Source of the DNA: an uncultured Bacillota bacterium
Lineage (GTDB): Bacteria; Bacillota; Clostridia; Christensenellales; UBA1242
Reading direction: 5' to 3'
NCBI GenBank assembly: GCA_946495675.1
Contig: CAMMDQ010000003.1
Span: 64,453 to 128,452, forward strand
DNA: 64,000 nt
Part shown: one piece after another, positions 51,725 to 58,841 of the stretch
Numbering within the stretch: position 1 is the first letter of the stretch
How the letters are laid out: each line of letters begins with the position of its first letter
Position numbers and translations under genes: made by a program
The notes under the pieces: generated by a model
What the model saw: the letters and a program-made list of their open reading frames with translations, nothing else
The model's database searches: none
Told to the model about the DNA's origin: nothing

Positions 51725-51754
51725 GACATATTTTTCAAGTTTTGGTCATAGGTT
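51725..51754 (+). promoter_or_regulatory. SigE-type promoter of spoIIID
   Basis: GACATATT, 14-bp spacer, CATAGGTT fits the mother-cell SigE consensus (ATATT-14-CATACAnT). spoIIID is a known SigE target in B. subtilis. Confidence 0.6.
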
Positions 51755-51773
51755 ATGCCATGGAGGCATAGCT

Positions 51774-52091
51774 ATGAATAATGAAAAACTTGATCGAGTT
51801 ACAATGCTTGCAAATCATATTCTTTCCACCCATGACACGATAAGAAAAACTGCAAAAATTTTTTCTTTAAGTAAAAGCACAGTGCACAATGATGTTTCAA
51901 AAAGGCTTTATAAAATTGATAAAGTGCTTTATTTGAAAGTGCAAAAAATTTTAGACGAGCATTTTAGAGAAAAGCATATTCGTGGCGGTGAAGCGACAAG
52001 AAAAAAATATCAGGATTTACTTGAGAACTTAAACAAAAAGCTTGAACAACAATTATGCTATGATGATGAAAGTGACGAAGAGAAAGAATAA
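51774..52091 (+). CDS. spoIIID: Sporulation transcriptional regulator SpoIIID
   Basis: About 105 residues from the ATG at 51774, which follows GGAGG; the ORF track start lies upstream of the promoter. The helix-turn-helix TIRKTAKIFSLSKSTVHNDV followed by the basic HIRGGEATRKKYQ is diagnostic for SpoIIID, which activates and represses many mother-cell genes after SigE. The C-terminal tail of about 25 residues (Glu/Asp-rich, DDESDEEKE) is longer than in B. subtilis. It ends at a bidirectional terminator shared with the aldolase gene. Confidence 0.95.
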   Translation: MNNEKLDRVTMLANHILSTHDTIRKTAKIFSLSKSTVHNDVSKRLYKIDKVLYLKVQKILDEHFREKHIRGGEATRKKYQDLLENLNKKLEQQLCYDDESDEEKE

Positions 52092-52117
52092 AAAACAGCC
52101 ATCAAAGGCTGTTTTAT
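52090..52117. terminator. Bidirectional terminator
   Basis: AACAGCC/GGCTGTT stem between the converging spoIIID and aldolase genes, A- and T-rich flanks. Confidence 0.85.
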
Positions 52118-53034
52118 TTTTTGCCAGCGGAGAAAAGTACTTTTTGCATTTTTAAAGATAAAAGCTGTGCAGCCTTGTCTCTTCCTTTTCCAAGATAATT
52201 TCGAGGATCAAACTCTTTTTTGTTTTCGCTTAAAACCTTGCGAATCTCTGATGAAAAAGCAAGTCTTATATCAGAATCAGTGTTTATTTTGACAATATTA
52301 TGCTCTTTGACAGCTTTTATCAGCAGCTCTTCGCTGACACCCTTAGCTTTATCAAGTTTGCCCCCAAAATTTTTAAAGGTTTCAATAAGGTCTTCATCGA
52401 CTGTAGAAGCTCCATGCAAAACCAAAGGCGTTTGTGGCAGCAAATTTTCAATCTGTTGCAAAATATCTAATCGTAAAGAAGGTTCTTTTACAAATTTATT
52501 AACTCCGTGGCTTGTGCCTATTGCCACCGCAAGCATGTCAACTTTTGTGTTTTTGACAAATTCTGCGGCTTGCTCTGGATTTGTATAACTTGTCTTTGAA
52601 ATATCGAGATTATCTTCTATACCCTTTATTTGACCGATTTCGCCTTCAACCAATATTCCTTTTTTATGAGCATAATCGGTGACTTTTTTTGTAAGACAAA
52701 TATTCTCTGCAAAAGGCAGAGCGCTACCATCAATCATTACGCTGTCAAATCCAAGATCAACCGCTTTTTTGCACATCTCAAAACTTTTTCCATGATCAAG
52801 GTGGAGAAATAGGGCGGGATTAAGTTTTTTTGCAGTTTTTGCAAGATTTATTACAAAATCTTCACCTATGTATTTAAAAGAACTTTCTGTAACTGAGATA
52901 AAAGCCGGGCTGTTTGTTTTTGCACTGGCATTTATTATTGCCTGCAAACTTTCCAAATTGGTAAAATTGAAAGCCCCCAACGCAAAATGATTTTTGAGCG
53001 CTTTGTTTAGATAAAACTTCAAGTTGTTTTTCAT
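52114..53034 (-). CDS. fba: Class II fructose-bisphosphate aldolase
   Basis: Zinc-dependent aldolase that splits fructose 1,6-bisphosphate in glycolysis; a tagatose-bisphosphate substrate is possible. 306 residues. Motifs: HLDHGKS with the proton-relay Asp and zinc His, EGEIGQIKG, GTSHG with zinc His, LHGAST with the third His, and KINTDSDIRLAF for phosphate binding. ATG at 53034 follows GAGGG; the ORF track start is 15 codons early. It has its own promoter. Confidence 0.95.
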   Translation of the reverse strand: MKNNLKFYLNKALKNHFALGAFNFTNLESLQAIINASAKTNSPAFISVTESSFKYIGEDFVINLAKTAKKLNPALFLHLDHGKSFEMCKKAVDLGFDSVMIDGSALPFAENICLTKKVTDYAHKKGILVEGEIGQIKGIEDNLDISKTSYTNPEQAAEFVKNTKVDMLAVAIGTSHGVNKFVKEPSLRLDILQQIENLLPQTPLVLHGASTVDEDLIETFKNFGGKLDKAKGVSEELLIKAVKEHNIVKINTDSDIRLAFSSEIRKVLSENKKEFDPRNYLGKGRDKAAQLLSLKMQKVLFSAGKK

Positions 53035-53051
53035 TTTTCCCTCGTAAGAAT

Positions 53052-53079
53052 ATTTTAACACATTTTTGCAAACTTTCAA
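53052..53079 (-). promoter_or_regulatory. Promoter of fba
   Basis: TTGAAA, 16-bp spacer, TAAAAT with extended TGT. Confidence 0.6.
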
Positions 53080-53105
53080 ACATAATTTATAGCGATGGAG
53101 GTTGT

Positions 53106-53768
53106 ATGAAAAAGTTTTTTGCTGTTGGCATGATGCTGTTGCTTCCGCTTATGCTGGTTGGTTGTGGAAGAAGTGATTTTAATCTTAAAAATTATATGAG
53201 TGAAATTACAACGGTATATTTTCAGGGTCAAGGTCAAGGGGTTAATGCAAGCTTGAGTGTTGGTCAACGAGAAATTGATTATAAAGTTGATGGAAAACAT
53301 GGTCCAACATGTGATTTTTCGCTTATTGAAATCAAATTTGATAATGTCAGAGAGGAAGAGGTTTTGCAGGTTGAGATTATCATCAATGGTCAAAGTCAAA
53401 ATTTTAGTCTTGAGTTAAATCCGGTAAATCATGTGTATATGGGAGATCTTGGATATGCTGTCAAAGGTGATGATTCAATCGTCATTGTTGTTGATGGACA
53501 AAGAATTGAGTTGACAAACATAACAGGTGATTTTGTTGTGAATGCCGATGAAGCTTTGGAAATGGCAAGAATTGCTCTTATCGACCAAATTGCTGCTTGC
53601 TACAATGAAGGACGCTTTTGTGGAGAAGGATATTTGAAATTATTGCATGAAGAAGGGGGCTCATTTAGCCAATTGTTTTGGAGTTTTAGACTTGTTTGTG
53701 AACAGGGTGTGAAATATGATGTGGTCATCAATGCTCAAACAGGTGAGCTTGTAGGAGTAAATTTATAA
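53106..53768 (+). CDS. Lipoprotein with PepSY-like C-terminus, function unknown
   Basis: 220 residues. Signal peptide with lipobox LVGC marks it as a membrane-anchored lipoprotein. The body is mixed alpha/beta. The C-terminal part (FVVNADEALEMARIALIDQI ... GVKYDVVINAQTGELVGVNL) follows the PepSY plan of a helix then a hairpin ending in a DxxTGE-like turn. PepSY domains often inhibit or bind proteases. GGAGG is five bases before ATG. Divergent from fba and upstream of the leaderless hflX gene. Confidence 0.75.
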   Translation: MKKFFAVGMMLLLPLMLVGCGRSDFNLKNYMSEITTVYFQGQGQGVNASLSVGQREIDYKVDGKHGPTCDFSLIEIKFDNVREEEVLQVEIIINGQSQNFSLELNPVNHVYMGDLGYAVKGDDSIVIVVDGQRIELTNITGDFVVNADEALEMARIALIDQIAACYNEGRFCGEGYLKLLHEEGGSFSQLFWSFRLVCEQGVKYDVVINAQTGELVGVNL

Positions 53769-53775
53769 AATAAAG

Positions 53776-53804
53776 TTGCATAGTTTGCTCTAAAATGTTA
53801 TAAT
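53776..53804 (+). promoter_or_regulatory. Promoter of leaderless hflX
   Basis: TTGCAT, 17-bp spacer, TATAAT, ending exactly six bases (AAAACT) before the ATG at 53811. Confidence 0.78.
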
Positions 53805-53810
53805 AAAACT

Positions 53811-54911
53811 ATGAAAACTGTGCAAGAGAAAAACCAAGAGAATGCTATCACTATTGTTGTTTGCTCAAAAAAATCAGACAATAAAGTGCGAAAAACTGAT
53901 GAAATCGAAAAATTGGCCACAACGGCGGGATTGAATGTTGTGGATAGTTTTTATCAAAATGTTAAGGATTTCAACCGCTCAACAGTGATAGGAACTGGCA
54001 AAGTTGAAGAAATCAAAAATTATATTGAAAATTGTAAAGAAGTGATTGATGTTGCAGTTGTTGATTATCCTCTCACAGGCTCTCAAGTCAAAAATCTTGA
54101 AGATGCTTTTGGAGTCAAGGTGATTGACAGGGTAGGGCTTATCATTGACATTTTTGCTCAAGGAGCACAAAGTCGAGAGGCAAAATTGCAGGTCAAACTT
54201 GCACAAGATCTTTATTTGCTGCCAAGGCTTTCACAATTTCAAGGCTCAAGCGGACGCTTTGGTGGTGTTGGTGTGGGCATGCGGGGGCCGGGAGAGAGCA
54301 AACTTGAATTAAACAGACGCGTGCTTGAAAAAGAAATAGATTCACTCAAAAAACAAATTGCCAAAATCAAAAGCCAAAGGCAAATTTCAAGGCGGGAGAG
54401 GCTGGAGTCAAGATTGCCAAAAATTGCCCTAGTTGGCTATACAAACTCAGGCAAAAGTTCTTTGCTAAATTTGCTGACAAAAGACAATATTTATGCAGAT
54501 GACAAATACTTTGCCACTCTTGACACAACAAGCAGAAAACTTTTTTTGGGAGAGGGCGAGTATGCTCTTTTGACCGATACTGTTGGTTTTATCTCTGATC
54601 TGCCGCATCAACTGGTTGACGCCTTTTCTTCAACTTTGGAAGAAGCTGCAGACGCAGACCTTCTGCTTCATGTGGTGGACGTTTCCTTGCAAAAGCGAGA
54701 TGGGGACAAACGAGAATTTGAAGTCAATATTGATATAACAAACAAACTTCTTGATGAGCTTGGTGCCACAAAAAATAGAATTGTTGTGTTAAACAAAAGT
54801 GACAAACTTGCCGGGCCTGTCGAAATAAAAAATCATCAAATTTTGGTTTCAACTAAAACTGGAGCGGGCATTGATAAACTTTTGGATGCAATAAAACTTT
54901 TGTTGAATTAA
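53811..54911 (+). CDS. hflX: Ribosome-associated GTPase HflX
   Basis: 366 residues. N-terminal domain with IGTGKVEEIKN and the family motif SGRFGGVGVGMRGPGESKLE, coiled-coil linker, then the G domain: G1 GYTNSGKSS, G3 DTVGFISDLPHQLV, G4 NKSD. HflX splits stalled or heat-damaged ribosomes. At 366 residues it lacks the longer C-terminal extension of some members. No Shine-Dalgarno. The gene is monocistronic with an intrinsic terminator. Confidence 0.96.
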   Translation: MKTVQEKNQENAITIVVCSKKSDNKVRKTDEIEKLATTAGLNVVDSFYQNVKDFNRSTVIGTGKVEEIKNYIENCKEVIDVAVVDYPLTGSQVKNLEDAFGVKVIDRVGLIIDIFAQGAQSREAKLQVKLAQDLYLLPRLSQFQGSSGRFGGVGVGMRGPGESKLELNRRVLEKEIDSLKKQIAKIKSQRQISRRERLESRLPKIALVGYTNSGKSSLLNLLTKDNIYADDKYFATLDTTSRKLFLGEGEYALLTDTVGFISDLPHQLVDAFSSTLEEAADADLLLHVVDVSLQKRDGDKREFEVNIDITNKLLDELGATKNRIVVLNKSDKLAGPVEIKNHQILVSTKTGAGIDKLLDAIKLLLN

Positions 54912-54942
54912 AAAAACAGCAATAAATTTGCTGTTTTTTTAT
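54911..54942. terminator. Bidirectional terminator
   Basis: ACAGCAA/TTGCTGT stem with A6 and T7 flanks, between hflX and the converging DUF1858 gene. Confidence 0.82.
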
Positions 54943-55166
54943 TTGCTTTGCGAAAGGTTCTCGTTAAGCTTTTCAAGTAGAAAATCAACATCTATACCAT
55001 GAGCCATTGCGGCCTGCTCAACTGTTTCATCATCTGCAATATGACAAAGCACGCAAAACATTCCAAAACCCATTAAAACATCGGCAAGGGTTTCGTCAAG
55101 CTCCAAAAGTTGTTTAATAGTCATATTTTTGTCAATTTTTTTGTTGTCTTTTTTTTCTTTTTTCAT
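54939..55166 (-). CDS. DUF1858 (hybrid-cluster-associated redox disulfide type) protein
   Basis: 75 residues. MTIKQLLELDETLADVLMGFGM then FCVLCH, with a CxxC, and the end AMAHGIDVDFLLEKLN are diagnostic for DUF1858. A Lys-rich N-terminal tail of about 15 residues is added. These proteins are thought to take part in redox or metal-cluster chemistry in anaerobes. The ATG at 55166 follows GGAG; the ORF track start at 55250 lies above the promoter. Expressed alone from a strong promoter. Confidence 0.88.
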   Translation of the reverse strand: MKKEKKDNKKIDKNMTIKQLLELDETLADVLMGFGMFCVLCHIADDETVEQAAMAHGIDVDFLLEKLNENLSQSK

Positions 55167-55182
55167 CTTTTTCTCCACATAA

Positions 55183-55211
55183 AATATAATTTGTTTAAAA
55201 GTTTTTGTCAA
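55183..55211 (-). promoter_or_regulatory. Promoter of the DUF1858 gene
   Basis: TTGACA, 17-bp spacer, TATATT. Confidence 0.7.
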
Positions 55212-55285
55212 GTATTGGAAGAAAATATTTTGTCTAATTTTGTCTTTCATGCATTATCTTGTCAAAGGAAAAATAGATTTATACC

Positions 55286-56002
55286 ATGGAAAAGTTAAGT
55301 GAAATTATTTCAAAAAAAGTTGTTGCTCTTGCAGAAGGCGAAGAAGTCGGCTACATTTTAAGCCCAGTTTTTTATGCGGATGGTTCAGAGCTTTTGGGCT
55401 TTGTTATTTGTGATGGCGAAAGCGAAGTTGAAAAGTTTTTAGACATTGGTGATGTTGTCTCTCTTAGCGGTGAACAAATTTTTATTACTTCAATTTCATC
55501 AATGCAAAATCTTGAAATAGATCAGTTGTCAAACCCACTTGGCAAGCTTGTCTATGATGAAAATGGAGTGAATCTTGGTCGAGTTGAAGAGTGCGAACTT
55601 GAGAAAAATAGAATAAAAAAATTGCTGACTGACAGGTGTGAAATTATGCAGAAAAATATTGAATGCATTGGAAAAGATTTTGTTATTTTCAAAAAAAATA
55701 AAAAAAATAATAAAAAAATTGCAAAAAATAATAAAAAATTAATTAATTTTTCAAAAATTTCGCCAAAAGTGGAAATTTTAAATCAAATCAATTTGCAAAA
55801 TCAGCAATTAAATTTTTCTTCTTCTCTGCCAATAAAAGTTACTGCAAATAAATCAAAGCTTCTGGGGAAAACGCTAACGAAAAGCATTTTTGGATATAAT
55901 AATGAAATAATTGGGAAAAAAGATGAAAAAATCACTGAGAAAATAATAAATCGTGCAACAAAGCATAACAAAATGAATTTTTTGTTTTTTTTCAGCAAAT
56001 AA
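55286..56002 (+). CDS. PRC-barrel domain protein with Lys/Asn-rich C-terminal half
   Basis: 238 residues. Two PRC-barrel-like units occupy the first 135: VGYILSPVFYADGSELLGFV and NPLGKLVYDENGVNLGRVEE. The rest is strongly basic and low complexity (KKNKKNNKKIAKNNKK), AT-rich in DNA, and ends in a hydrophobic NFLFFFSK. PRC-barrels occur in sporulation (YlmC/YmxH) and RNA-processing proteins. The basic tail may bind nucleic acid or the membrane. No usable ribosome site is seen; TAGATT ends six bases before ATG, hinting at leaderless translation. The 140 bp after it are AT-rich and lead to the next promoter. Confidence 0.7.
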   Translation: MEKLSEIISKKVVALAEGEEVGYILSPVFYADGSELLGFVICDGESEVEKFLDIGDVVSLSGEQIFITSISSMQNLEIDQLSNPLGKLVYDENGVNLGRVEECELEKNRIKKLLTDRCEIMQKNIECIGKDFVIFKKNKKNNKKIAKNNKKLINFSKISPKVEILNQINLQNQQLNFSSSLPIKVTANKSKLLGKTLTKSIFGYNNEIIGKKDEKITEKIINRATKHNKMNFLFFFSK

Positions 56003-56099
56003 TTTCAATTTGAAAATTTGTTTTAAAAAATGGCAAAAAAAATATATTTTTATATTAAAAATATTTTTGCGAAAAATAGGTAAAATCTTGTTTAATCGT

Positions 56100-56138
56100 T
56101 TGTATTTTTGTCGCTAATTGTAGTAAAATAAATTAGCG
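56100..56138 (+). promoter_or_regulatory. Promoter of the VirB4-type gene with palindromic operator
   Basis: TTGTAT, 18-bp spacer, TAAAAT (56124-56129). A perfect inverted repeat CGCTAATT...AATTAGCG (56112-56119 and 56131-56138, 11 bp between) straddles the -10. The two half-sites are 19 bp apart centre to centre, about two helical turns, as in dimeric repressor operators. The right arm also touches the ribosome site GAGG. Confidence 0.6.
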
Positions 56139-56146
56139 AGGTAGAA

Positions 56147-58822
56147 GTGGTAAGAATTATTCCAAGAAGAACAAAAGTTAAACTTGAATTTATGCGAGGT
56201 TTTACCGCAATTGATTTGGTGCTTGCAGTTATTGCTGCTGCCATTTTGATTGTTTTGATCACTTCAAATTTTGAAGGTCATATTTGGGTGGCTATAGTTT
56301 GGGCGATTTTTGGGATTTCGCTTTTCTTTAAAATTTCTGATAGCGATAGGCTTTACATAACTTACACGCATATAATTCGTTATTCAATGCAAAAAAAGCT
56401 TTATGAGAAGTTTCCAAAAAACAATAAACCAAACATAAAAAATATCGTTCCTTTTGAAAGTATATATCAAGATCGTTTCATCTCATTCGGAGATTATTAT
56501 GCGCAGGTTCTTGAGGTTAAACCAATTTTGTTTGGTCTGCTCAATGAATACAATCAAAACAATGTTATTGATGTTGGTTTTGGCAATGCTCTTCGCAGGC
56601 TTGAAGAAAGTCAAGTTTGTGAAATTGTCAAAATTAATAAAGCTATGGTGCTTGATAATTATGCTTACAACGAAAACAAAAAGTTTGACAGACTTCTTGA
56701 GCAAGTTTATGAAAAACAGATGACGCAGGAAGAACTTGATGCAAGAGAACCTGTTTTTCAAGAAAGGCTAGCATTTATTGAAAGCAGAAACAGAAAAGAA
56801 AAAATTTACAAAGATTATTTCTATCTTGTGGTTTTAGGCAAAGATATTGAAGCACTCGAAAACACCGTCAATGGGATGACGAGTGCGCTTGCAACATCTC
56901 TTGTGCCAGTTTCAACAAAAAGATTGACTGGCAGCGAACTTGCTGTTTTTATAAAAGCCAACTACAATCGTGAATTTGATGAAAGGGAAGTTGATTCAAT
57001 ACCTTACAGCGAATACATAAATTGGGCGACACCAAACAAAATCAAATTCCGTTCGGCAAAATATAGTGTTGACGACAAGTTTTACAGAACTTTTGCTATA
57101 AATGAATACCCTTTGCAAGTGGGTAATGCTTGGGGATCTTCCTTCTTCTTGCTTGACAGAACAAAAGTTGTTATGAAATTTAAAAAAGCTCCAAAATACG
57201 AAAGTGAGCGCAAAATTGACAAAGCTATTATGGATATGGAGTCAAAACTTTACAGAACGGGCAAAAGCAGCACGCAGATTGAACTTAGCACCCATCTTGA
57301 CACCTTGAGAGATCTCTTGACTCAGCTTAAGAACAACAATCAACAACTTTTTGATGTAAACACTTTTATAACTTGTGAAGACACTGCCAGAAAAGATGTC
57401 AAAGCGGTGCTCAAGCAAGAGGGGTTTAGATTCTCTGAACTTTACGCAAGACAGATTGATGGATTCATCTCTTCTAATATTTCAATGAGAGATAATTTTG
57501 AAGAATTGCAGCGAGGTTTTCCAACTTACACTTTGGCAGGAGTTTTTCCATTTGTTTCTAGTGAGCTTCAAGATGACAATGGAATTTACATCGGCGACAA
57601 TATGTATCCTGTTTTCGTTGATTTCTTCCAGCGAGATAGTCAAAGAGTAAACTCGAACATGATGGTTATTGGAAAATCGGGTTCAGGAAAATCTTATGCA
57701 GTCAAAATGCTTTTGGCAAACTTTGCAGCCGACAACACAAAAATTTTCATCTGCGACCCAGAAAAAGAATATTACAAACTTACAGAAAGCTTGAAGGGAA
57801 AACTTATTGATGTGGGTTCATCTTTGCAGGGTATTATAAATCCGTTCCATGTCATCAGAGCTCTTGATAAATCAGATGATGAAGATGATTATGCATCAAA
57901 ATCAGATTATTTCAAAGTTGAAGCAAAAGATGATTCTTTCAATCAGCATTTGCAATTCTTAGAGCAGTTTTTCCGAACAGTGCTTGAAGGCATTTCTTCT
58001 GATGCCTTTGAAATTGTAAACTCACTTATTTTGAAAATGTATAACGAGAAAAACATTGACGAAAACACCGACCTTACCAAACTTAAACCAGAAGATTATC
58101 CTATTTTTGATGATCTCTACAGACTTATTCAAAAGGAGCTTAAAGCTTCAAAAGACGAATTTTATTCAAAGAATTTGCGAATAGTTGAAGCCTATATCAG
58201 AAAATTTGCCAAAGGCGGAAGAAACTCTAATCTTTGGAATGGTCCTACGTCAATTGAAACAAATGAAAACTTTGTATGTTTCAATTTTCAATCACTTATT
58301 GCTGGCAATAACGATATGCTTACCAATGCGCAAATGCTTTTGGTTTTCAAATATCTTGAAAACGAGATTATAAACAATAAAGACTATAACACTCTTCACA
58401 ATACCAACAGAAAAATCATTATAGCAGTTGATGAAGCGCACACCTTCATCAACACAAAATTTCCAATTGCACTCAACTTTATGATGGCGATGGCAAAGCG
58501 TATTCGTAAGTATGGTGGAATGCAGATTGTCATCACGCAAAACATCAATGACTTTGTTGGCTCTGAAGAGATAAAAAGACAATCGACGGCAATCATCAAT
58601 GCTTGTCAATACTCGATCATCTTTTCGCTGTCTCCTAGCGATGTCAACGACCTTATAGATCTTTACAAAAATTCTGGTGGTATCAACAAGGAAGAACAAA
58701 ACTCAATTGTTACCGCTCAACTTGGACAGGCATTTATTATAACCTCTCCAACTTCAAGAACCATGGTTCATATCAGGTCTCTTGAATATGTTGAAAACAT
58801 GTATGAAGAGAAAAGAAAATAA
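56147..58822 (+). CDS. virB4: PrgI-VirB4/TraE-type T4SS ATPase fusion
   Basis: 891 residues. The N-terminal 60 carry two membrane segments (IDLVLAVIAAAILIVLITSN, WVAIVWAIFGISLFF) like the PrgI/VirB3-type subunit, fused to a VirB4 ATPase. Walker A GKSGSGKSYAVK lies near 508 and Walker B IIIAVDEAH near 760, with the TraE features CDPEKEYYKL, MAMAKRIRKYGGMQIVITQN and IDLYKNSGG. VirB4 powers pilin handling and secretion in type IV systems. The start is GTG after GAGG. No relaxase, VirD4, VirB6 or VirB8 gene is in the window. A giant lipoprotein gene follows after 20 bp, with AAGGAGG, likely in the same operon. Confidence 0.9.
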   Translation: MVRIIPRRTKVKLEFMRGFTAIDLVLAVIAAAILIVLITSNFEGHIWVAIVWAIFGISLFFKISDSDRLYITYTHIIRYSMQKKLYEKFPKNNKPNIKNIVPFESIYQDRFISFGDYYAQVLEVKPILFGLLNEYNQNNVIDVGFGNALRRLEESQVCEIVKINKAMVLDNYAYNENKKFDRLLEQVYEKQMTQEELDAREPVFQERLAFIESRNRKEKIYKDYFYLVVLGKDIEALENTVNGMTSALATSLVPVSTKRLTGSELAVFIKANYNREFDEREVDSIPYSEYINWATPNKIKFRSAKYSVDDKFYRTFAINEYPLQVGNAWGSSFFLLDRTKVVMKFKKAPKYESERKIDKAIMDMESKLYRTGKSSTQIELSTHLDTLRDLLTQLKNNNQQLFDVNTFITCEDTARKDVKAVLKQEGFRFSELYARQIDGFISSNISMRDNFEELQRGFPTYTLAGVFPFVSSELQDDNGIYIGDNMYPVFVDFFQRDSQRVNSNMMVIGKSGSGKSYAVKMLLANFAADNTKIFICDPEKEYYKLTESLKGKLIDVGSSLQGIINPFHVIRALDKSDDEDDYASKSDYFKVEAKDDSFNQHLQFLEQFFRTVLEGISSDAFEIVNSLILKMYNEKNIDENTDLTKLKPEDYPIFDDLYRLIQKELKASKDEFYSKNLRIVEAYIRKFAKGGRNSNLWNGPTSIETNENFVCFNFQSLIAGNNDMLTNAQMLLVFKYLENEIINNKDYNTLHNTNRKIIIAVDEAHTFINTKFPIALNFMMAMAKRIRKYGGMQIVITQNINDFVGSEEIKRQSTAIINACQYSIIFSLSPSDVNDLIDLYKNSGGINKEEQNSIVTAQLGQAFIITSPTSRTMVHIRSLEYVENMYEEKRK

Positions 58823-58841
58823 TTGAAAAGGAGGCTTTGCT

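Noticed and set aside
51754-51770. Hairpin TATGCC-ATGGA-GGCATA hiding the spoIIID ribosome site
   Set aside because: With the SigE-like promoter the RNA would start inside this repeat, so the left arm is not transcribed.
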